NCBI RefSeq assembly: GCF_001579945.1
Contig: NZ_CP011971.1
Span: 2,630,001-2,694,000 of the forward strand
Reading direction: 5' to 3'
DNA length: 64,000 nucleotides
Source: Steroidobacter denitrificans
Lineage (GTDB): Bacteria; Pseudomonadota; Gammaproteobacteria; Steroidobacterales; Steroidobacteraceae
Part shown: positions 58,726-64,000 of the stretch, piece after piece
Numbering within the stretch: position 1 is the stretch's first letter
Layout: each line of letters starts with the position of its first letter
Program-made: the position numbers and the translations under genes
Notes under the pieces: generated by a model
What the model was told of the DNA's origin: nothing
The model's database searches: none
What the model saw: the letters and a program-made list of their open reading frames with translations, nothing else

Positions 58726-59337
58726 TTAGGACCCGAGCAGCCCTTCGGCCTGCAAGGCGCGCTGCACCCCCGGGCGGGCGCCGACGCGCTTCTGGAAAGA
58801 CTGCAGGTGAGCATAGGGTGTCAAGTCCAGATTCATTACACCCGCCCAATTCAGCACCACGAACAGATAGGCATCCGCGACCGTAAACTGTTCGCCCATC
58901 AGGAAGCTGCTCGCCGCGAGCTGCTGATTCATATAGGCAAGCCGCTGCGCCAGGCGCTCGCGTATCACCGGCTTGTAATCCTCGGGCGTATGCGGGGCGA
59001 ACAACGGACTGAAGGTTTTGTGCAATTCGGAAGAAATGAATGCCAGCCATTGCATCAGGCGATAGCGCGGCATCGTCCCCGCCGGCGGCGCCAGAGAAGT
59101 CTCCGGCTTCTGGTCCGCGATGTACTGCAAGACCACACCCACCTCGGTCAATCGCTCGCCCCCGTCCAACTCCAGCACCGGCACATAGCCGAGCGGATTC
59201 ACTTGGCGAAAGTCTGCGCCGCCGGCCAGTGTCTTGGCCTTCAGATCGACAGGCTCCGCCCGGAAGGCCAGACCAGCCTCGTACAGGGCGATATGAGCCG
59301 CCAGGGAGCAAGCACCGCGACTGTAATAAAGTTTCAT
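58726..59337 (-). CDS. Beta-class glutathione S-transferase
   Basis: The protein has 203 residues. The N-terminal thioredoxin fold starts MKLYYSRGACSLAAHIALYEAGL with Cys10, the beta-class active-site residue, and the GSH-binding Val-Pro motif is in NPLGYVPVLELDGG. The C-terminal helical domain has SSFLMGEQFTVADAYLFVVLNWA. It conjugates or exchanges thiols with glutathione. It precedes the hairpin and the DUF7009-like gene. Confidence 0.93.
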   Translation of the reverse strand: MKLYYSRGACSLAAHIALYEAGLAFRAEPVDLKAKTLAGGADFRQVNPLGYVPVLELDGGERLTEVGVVLQYIADQKPETSLAPPAGTMPRYRLMQWLAFISSELHKTFSPLFAPHTPEDYKPVIRERLAQRLAYMNQQLAASSFLMGEQFTVADAYLFVVLNWAGVMNLDLTPYAHLQSFQKRVGARPGVQRALQAEGLLGS

Positions 59338-59373
59338 GACATCGGCCTCCTGAGATTTCGGAACTCGAATCGT

Positions 59374-60219
59374 TCAATCCTGCGCGTTCAGTGCCTCGAT
59401 GACCTGTGCGTGCAAGCCGGCGCCCGAGGCGATGACCACTTTGTCCGCCTCCCAGGCCGCCTGCCCGGCCCAATCGGTGATGATACCGCCGGCACCCTCG
59501 ATGATCGGAATCAGGGCCTGGACATCCCAGGGCTTGAGGTCCGCCTCCACCACCAGGTCGGAGCTGCCGGCTGCCACCAGGCAAGGCGTGTAACAATCGC
59601 CGCCGAAGCGAACCGCGCGCGCACGTGCAGCGACCCGCTCGAAAGCCGGCCTGAGTCCGGGCGCCGCGAACATGAGCGGATCGGTCGCACACAGCACCGC
59701 CTCCTCGAGCCGCACTCCGGCGCGCGCCGACAGCCGCGTCGTCTGCGAACCGCGGCGCAACTGCGCCCCCTGCTCCGAGCCCAGGAATGTCTCCCCGGTG
59801 TAGGGCTGGCGCATCACGCCCAGCACCGGCCGGGTACCGTCATTCAGCGCGATGAGCGTTCCCCAGTGCAACTGCCCCAGAACGAACGCGCGCGTCCCGT
59901 CGATGGGATCGATCACCCAGGTATAAGGGCTCGCACCCACCTGCAACCCATGCTCCTCGCCCAGAATGCCGTGTGTCGGATAGGTACGCTGAATCTCCCG
60001 GCGAATCGCCGCTTCCGCCTCCCGATCCGCGAGCGTGACGGGATCGAATCCTTGCCGATCCTTGTTCTCCACATCGAGCAGCCGGGTGCGAAAGTGCGGC
60101 AGGATCTGTGCGCCGGCCAGATCGGCGAGATGTACGGCGAACTCCAGCAACCCGGCAAGTTCGGCGGGTGTAAGCGAAGAGGATATGGGATCCGTGCGCG
60201 GTGGTACGGGACTGGACAT
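59374..60219 (-). CDS. Inositol-monophosphatase family, probable HisN histidinol-phosphatase
   Basis: The protein has 281 residues. The metal-binding motifs are GEEHG, WVIDPIDGTRAFVLGQLHWG and WDVQALIPIIEGAGGIITDW. The GTRAF and GQLHWG variants are typical of HisN-type histidinol-phosphate phosphatases rather than SuhB, but other phosphatases of the family remain possible. The Mg-dependent reaction in histidine synthesis is L-histidinol phosphate to histidinol. It lies 36 bp upstream of gst on the same strand. Confidence 0.85.
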   Translation of the reverse strand: MSSPVPPRTDPISSSLTPAELAGLLEFAVHLADLAGAQILPHFRTRLLDVENKDRQGFDPVTLADREAEAAIRREIQRTYPTHGILGEEHGLQVGASPYTWVIDPIDGTRAFVLGQLHWGTLIALNDGTRPVLGVMRQPYTGETFLGSEQGAQLRRGSQTTRLSARAGVRLEEAVLCATDPLMFAAPGLRPAFERVAARARAVRFGGDCYTPCLVAAGSSDLVVEADLKPWDVQALIPIIEGAGGIITDWAGQAAWEADKVVIASGAGLHAQVIEALNAQD

Positions 60220-60294
60220 GAGCGTTCACCAGAGGATGAACGCAGCATCATGCCTGCCGGGTGCGCAAAAATCATCCGTGCCGGCGACGACCGG

Positions 60295-62145
60295 TCAGCC
60301 CAGCATCTGCTCCAGGAAGAACGGTTCCGGCGCCGCCTGCGAGGTCGTCTCGCACGCCAGCAGATCCAGGACACGCTCGCCGCTGCGCAGAACGAAGCTG
60401 TTGCCCTGTTTCTGTTTCGCCAGTTTTTTCACATGGGTCAGCAGGTTCGCGATCGCATCGGCGCTTGCCGCGCCCGGCGTTTCGGAATCCAGCGCCGCCA
60501 CCGACAACGTCAGCATGGCGAATTCCCGCCTCTCTCCGTCCCGTCCAGGCGCCACGATACGGCCTGCCGCCGCATGTTCCGGCGAATAGAATCTCGCCGC
60601 CGTGGCCGAAAACTGCTCCAGGATGCGCATTATCCGCTGGCGCCAGTCCGCGGAGCGCACCACGACCAGAAAGTCATCCCCGCCGACGTGGCCGACGAAA
60701 TCCAGCCGCGCCGAGAAGTTGCTCTTGAGCAGGCCCGCCAGGTGCAGGATCACCTGATCGCCGTTCGCATAACCGTAGGCGTCGTTGTAGGGTTTGAAGC
60801 TATCCAAATCGAAATAGGCGATCACGAAGCGTTTACGGTTCTCGATCAGCCGATCCACACGATCGCGCACTGCCGCATTGCCCGGCAGCAAGGTCAGCGG
60901 ATTGGAGTGCTTGGCCGATTGCAGTTGCTGTTCGGTGATCAGGCGCAACACATCGATCGTCTGGCCCAGCCCGAGATAGCGCCCATCCTTGGTGATCACG
61001 AATTCCTCGCTCAGACGGGGCCGGCCCTTCTGGGTCACCAGACGGCTCACCTGCTCGAGACGCAGCTGGCTGTCGACCAGCAGGGTCGGCGACTCCATGA
61101 TCGCGACCACCGATTTTTTATTGTAAATCTCCGGATGCAGGGGTTTGGCCAACAGATCGAACAATTGTTCGCGCCGCACGACACCGAGCGGCCGGCCTTC
61201 CTGCACGACGGCGAAGGTCAGATGCTCGGGATTGTCGCGAAACAATTCGGCCAGCTTGCCGACCCGCATTCGCGGCGTCACCGGCGGCACATAGCAGGCG
61301 ATATGCTCCGCGCTCAACGCCGTCGTATGGGTCACGATGGAGCGGTCCAGGGATTCCAGCTGCTGTAGGGCCAGCATCGGCGCGGCTCCGGGCCGTCCGA
61401 GCAAATGGCCTTGCAGGCGGTCCACGCCCAGGTCCACCAATTCCCTGCATTCCTTTTCGGTCTCCACGCCTTCGGCGATGACACGGCAACCCATGGCACG
61501 CCCCATATCGAGTATGGAGCGTACGAATTCCATCTTGGTGCGATCCGCATCGATACCGCTGACGAAATAACGGTCGATCTTGACGTAGTCGGGTTTCAGC
61601 TCGGACCAGGTGCGCAGTCCCGAGGATCCCGCACCCAGATCGTCGATGGCGATGGCGATGCCGGCCTCGCGCAGGCTTTGCAAGGTCGAGCGCAGCCGCG
61701 CATAGTCCTCCAGCAGGCTCTCCTCCGTCAGTTCCATGACACAGCGATCGGCCGGCATATCCGCCTCGCGCGCGCAGGCAAGAAAACGCCGCGCAAAATC
61801 CGGCTCTTCGTAGATCGTATCCGGCGACACATTGATGAACAGCAGCCCCGAAACGCGCGAGGCGACAAAGCGGCGGAAGGCGTTCCGAACGCACAGGAAA
61901 TCCAGCTCCAGCTTCAAGCCGCCGCGGCGTGCCGCCGCGAACAGGTTTTGCGGCGAATGCAGCCAGCTGTCGGAGGGACCGCGCGTCAGCGCCTCGAAAC
62001 CGCAGACGGCTCGCGCCCGCGGATCCACGATCGGCTGGAACAAGGTCGAGACACGTCCCTCACGCAGCACGTCCATGAGTTCGTGAGTGGCGGCATCCAG
62101 CCTGCGCAGCCGCAAGGTCGGCGAGTCGGGTCGTGAATCGGACAT
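60295..62145 (-). CDS. EAL-CBS-GGDEF cyclic-di-GMP signalling protein
   Basis: The protein has 616 residues. The EAL domain (about 25-265) keeps Glu51 (FEALTRG), Asn105, Glu138, Asp168-Asp169 (IAIDDLGAGSSGL), Lys189 and Glu225 (AEGVETEKECREL), so phosphodiesterase activity is plausible. Two CBS motifs (about 285-410) follow. The GGDEF domain (about 425-570) has GGDDF at 488-492 in place of GGDEF, and its I-site Arg is replaced by Ala. The order EAL, CBS, GGDEF is inverted from the common GGDEF-EAL order. There are no membrane helices. CBS domains may bind adenosine ligands and regulate the enzyme; direction of activity cannot be told. Confidence 0.9.
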   Translation of the reverse strand: MSDSRPDSPTLRLRRLDAATHELMDVLREGRVSTLFQPIVDPRARAVCGFEALTRGPSDSWLHSPQNLFAAARRGGLKLELDFLCVRNAFRRFVASRVSGLLFINVSPDTIYEEPDFARRFLACAREADMPADRCVMELTEESLLEDYARLRSTLQSLREAGIAIAIDDLGAGSSGLRTWSELKPDYVKIDRYFVSGIDADRTKMEFVRSILDMGRAMGCRVIAEGVETEKECRELVDLGVDRLQGHLLGRPGAAPMLALQQLESLDRSIVTHTTALSAEHIACYVPPVTPRMRVGKLAELFRDNPEHLTFAVVQEGRPLGVVRREQLFDLLAKPLHPEIYNKKSVVAIMESPTLLVDSQLRLEQVSRLVTQKGRPRLSEEFVITKDGRYLGLGQTIDVLRLITEQQLQSAKHSNPLTLLPGNAAVRDRVDRLIENRKRFVIAYFDLDSFKPYNDAYGYANGDQVILHLAGLLKSNFSARLDFVGHVGGDDFLVVVRSADWRQRIMRILEQFSATAARFYSPEHAAAGRIVAPGRDGERREFAMLTLSVAALDSETPGAASADAIANLLTHVKKLAKQKQGNSFVLRSGERVLDLLACETTSQAAPEPFFLEQMLG

Positions 62146-62784
62146 GGATTAAGTACAACCGCGCGATCCGGGTAGGGTTCATATCTCCTGCAACCAGCAA
62201 ATTAATGATCCTCGCGGCACGGGATCCGAGAAATACATCCCAACGTGAAATTTCACCCCGGCAGCCGCAGTGATGAGCGGCTCCAACTGTGACCCGATCG
62301 ACATTCTTGCCCGCAGGGAGGGCGGCGCACAGGCGCTTCGGCAAGATCGACATCCGGCGCCTGGCCGCGCTCGGGCCGCTGCGGGCATTCGCCGGCGGGC
62401 GGCTCCGGCGCGAATACCCGGCTGCTTCCCCCTACGGTCGGGATTTGACAATGAGTCAAATATCCATGTATGAGCACACGGCGCCCGCCGCACCAAAAAT
62501 GTAGTGCCGACTTCTGGCGTAAGCTATTGATCGTATTCGCCTGAGACCCTGATTCTGCTCAAGTTGGGCTAACCTTCTCGACGCCGGTATCATCTAGACG
62601 CCATTCCTCTGCGCTCGGACTACCGCCCAGGAAAAACCCCTAAATAACGACTTACATATGATCTATAATTCGGATATTTAGGCGTTTAGAATCATATAAG
62701 ATCCTTAATAATCAAGCACAAAACCTATCATTAATAGTTCATATGTGATACCTTTGCGCTGTATAGCGCCGATAAGAGCCACAT
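62146..62784 (+). other. 639-bp gap before hipBA
   Basis: I see no well-supported gene in this stretch. A short frame from ATG 62451 begins MSQISMYEHTAPAAP, which faintly recalls the start of DUF1993 proteins (M-x-x-SMY) but stops after about 17 codons. Composition shifts: left of about 62600 it is GC-rich, and from 62640 it is AT-rich up to hipB. The AT-rich part holds the hipBA operator boxes listed separately. Confidence 0.5.
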
Positions 62785-62792
62785 ATGATTCT
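62655..62792 (+). promoter_or_regulatory. Candidate hipBA operator cluster
   Basis: Four related boxes occur: CATATGAT (62655-62662), AGAATCATAT (62688-62697), CATATGTGAT (62740-62749) and ATATGATTCT (62783-62792, over the hipB start). The second and fourth are exact inverted copies. GCGCT-GTAT-AGCGC (62756-62769) is a further palindrome. HipB-type repressors bind several operators upstream of their own gene; the assignment is inference. Confidence 0.5.
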
Positions 62793-63147
62793 TAATTTTT
62801 CATCAGGCACAGGAAACACCGAGACCACGTTGCGTGATCTGGGAGCACGGCTGGCCAAGGTTCGCCTCAGTCGCAACCTCACCCAAGCACGACTGGCACA
62901 AGAAGCCGGAACGTCCCTGCCCAGCATTAAACGGCTGGAGGCCGGGCGAAACAGCTCGCTCGACACCCTCATCCGGGTCCTCAGGGCTCTCAACCTGGGC
63001 GATCGCGTTCTCGACATCCTTCCCAATCCTGACGTCCGGCCAGTCGAACGGGTTCGACATGAAGGCCACGAGCGTCGTCGCGCACGAACCCAAACCGAAG
63101 TGGCCAAGGCCACGGACTGGGCATGGGCCGAGGAAGATGAACAGTGA
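62785..63147 (+). CDS. hipB: HipB-like helix-turn-helix antitoxin
   Basis: The protein has 120 residues. The HTH_3/Xre domain is LGARLAKVRLSRNLTQARLAQEAGTSLPSIKRLEAGRNSSLDTLIRVLRAL. The C-terminal part is charged and partly low complexity (VERVRHEGHERRRARTQTE). It is longer than E. coli HipB (88 residues). It represses its own operon and restrains HipA. Its stop overlaps the hipA GTG start. Confidence 0.9.
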   Translation: MILNFSSGTGNTETTLRDLGARLAKVRLSRNLTQARLAQEAGTSLPSIKRLEAGRNSSLDTLIRVLRALNLGDRVLDILPNPDVRPVERVRHEGHERRRARTQTEVAKATDWAWAEEDEQ

Positions 63148-64000
63148 CCAACGCCACCGTCCGCCTGTGGGGTAGAGAGATCGGCGCCGTCAGTTGGCTC
63201 GACGACAGAGCGATCGGCGTATTCCAATATATGCCCGATTTCGTCCAGAGCTCCTTCGAGCTGGCACCCATCATGATGCCGCGAAGCCCAGACCCTTACG
63301 AATTTCCGGGGCTGCCGCGAGACGCATTCAAGGGTCTGCCCGGCATGCTGGCCGACTCCCTTCCGGACAAGTTCGGCAATGCTCTGATCGATGCGTGGCT
63401 TGTAACGCAGGGTCGATCAACCGGCAGTTTCAATCCCGTCGAGCGTCTCTGCTACATCGGAACGCGCGGCATGGGCGCGCTCGAATTTCATCCAACGATC
63501 CATCAAACATCACGCAAACCCCAGCACCTTGAGATCGCCGCGCTCACCAAGCTGGCTAACGACGTCCTCAATAACCGCGCCAATCTCTCCGGCGTCCTCA
63601 ACGGCGAAGACGACCACGAAACTCTACAGGAGATCCTTCGCGTCGGGACATCGGCAGGCGGTGCGCGCGCCAAAGCCGTTCTCGCATGGAATGAGAAAAC
63701 TGGTGAATTTCGATCCGGCCAGATCAAAGCCGGAGAAGGTTTCACCTACTGGCTCATGAAGTTCGACGGCATCTCCAACAATCGAGACAAAGAGTTGGCC
63801 GATCCACAGGGCTTTGGCTTGATCGAGTACGGCTTCTTCCTCCTGGCCCGCGCCGCCGGCATCGATATGACCGAGTGCCGCGTCCATCACGAAGGCGTCC
63901 GATCGCATTTCATGACGCGGCGCTTCGATCGCACAGCCAGCGGCCAGAAGCTCCACATGCAGTCGCTCGCTGCCCTGCGCCACTATGACTTCAACGCGGC
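63144..64000 (+). CDS. hipA: HipA family serine/threonine kinase toxin, 5' part
   Basis: The frame is open from GTG 63144, which overlaps the hipB stop (GTGA), to the right edge, giving 285 residues. The N-terminal HipA domain (LWGREIGAVSWLDDRAIGVFQY), PRDAFKGLPGMLADSLPDKFGNALIDAWL, the Gly-rich phosphate loop GTSAGGARAKAVLAW and the start of the kinase domain (YWLMKFDG, HFMTRRFDR) are present. The catalytic Asp motif lies beyond the edge. HipA phosphorylates glutamyl-tRNA synthetase in E. coli and induces dormancy; the target here is unknown. Confidence 0.92.
   Translation, partial: MTNATVRLWGREIGAVSWLDDRAIGVFQYMPDFVQSSFELAPIMMPRSPDPYEFPGLPRDAFKGLPGMLADSLPDKFGNALIDAWLVTQGRSTGSFNPVERLCYIGTRGMGALEFHPTIHQTSRKPQHLEIAALTKLANDVLNNRANLSGVLNGEDDHETLQEILRVGTSAGGARAKAVLAWNEKTGEFRSGQIKAGEGFTYWLMKFDGISNNRDKELADPQGFGLIEYGFFLLARAAGIDMTECRVHHEGVRSHFMTRRFDRTASGQKLHMQSLAALRHYDFNA

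Noticed and set aside
62289..62504. Possible 71-residue gene before hipBA
   Set aside because: Arg-rich composition, no ribosome site, no family match except a faint SMY start near its end.

Overview
The window is dense, GC-rich bacterial chromosome. Gene content and order (rluD-pgeF, bamD, pilS/pilR/pilA/pilB/pilC/pilD-coaE, groES-groEL-cutA-dsbD, aroQ-accB-accC-prmA-dusB-fis-purH-purD) point to a Gammaproteobacterium. The TonB receptor type and the mixture of genes would suit a Steroidobacterales, Nevskiales or Xanthomonadales relative, but that placement is inference. The nosY-nosL end of a nitrous-oxide-reductase cluster at the left edge suggests the capacity to respire N2O.

Layout. 1-980: end of a nos cluster. 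1003-7106 (minus): an operon-like FecI/FecR cell-surface signalling set (ECF sigma factor, FecR, a free-standing STN-domain protein, a TonB-dependent receptor with its own STN domain) ending in an MmgE/PrpD-family gene. 7165-9637: a VapC remnant, an NnrS-like polytopic membrane protein and an alpha/beta hydrolase. 9714-14988 (minus): aspS, an FmdB-type zinc ribbon protein, and clpB behind a sigma-32-like promoter. 15107-16717: a Phd/ParE-type toxin-antitoxin pair with a palindromic operator, and a ZIP metal transporter. 16895-24022: pgeF, rluD, bamD, nadE, sucD and sucC; SucD carries a long histone-H1-like basic tail. 24259-36603: the type IV pilus regulatory and assembly block, interrupted between pilR and pilA by a DUF1778-GNAT toxin-antitoxin pair, a ParE remnant and a long perfect inverted repeat. 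pilA has a sigma-54 promoter matching PilS/PilR control and is followed by two unusual accessory genes. 36624-42186: coaE, nfeD-slipin, an outer-membrane barrel and a thiopurine methyltransferase. 42334-45458: vapBC and groES-groEL under a CIRCE operator. 45525-49089: cutA, a DsbD with duplicated N-terminal domain, and a TlpA-like thioredoxin. 49265-58232: aroQ, accBC, prmA, a DUF3426 protein, dusB-fis and purHD. 58144-62145 (minus): a small DUF7009-like protein, a second long inverted repeat, a beta-class GST, a HisN-type phosphatase and an EAL-CBS-GGDEF protein. 62655-64000: a hipBA module that runs off the right edge.

Themes. Housekeeping operons alternate with small accessory islands. Four apparently intact type II toxin-antitoxin modules and two toxin remnants lie in 64 kb. 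Heat-shock control is visible at both chaperone loci (sigma-32-like at clpB, CIRCE at groES). The less ordinary observations are the basic SucD tail, the DsbD domain duplication, the chain of STN-like domains, the pilin accessory locus, and two long perfect hairpins that share an outer motif. I found no CRISPR array, rRNA, tRNA or complete insertion sequence.
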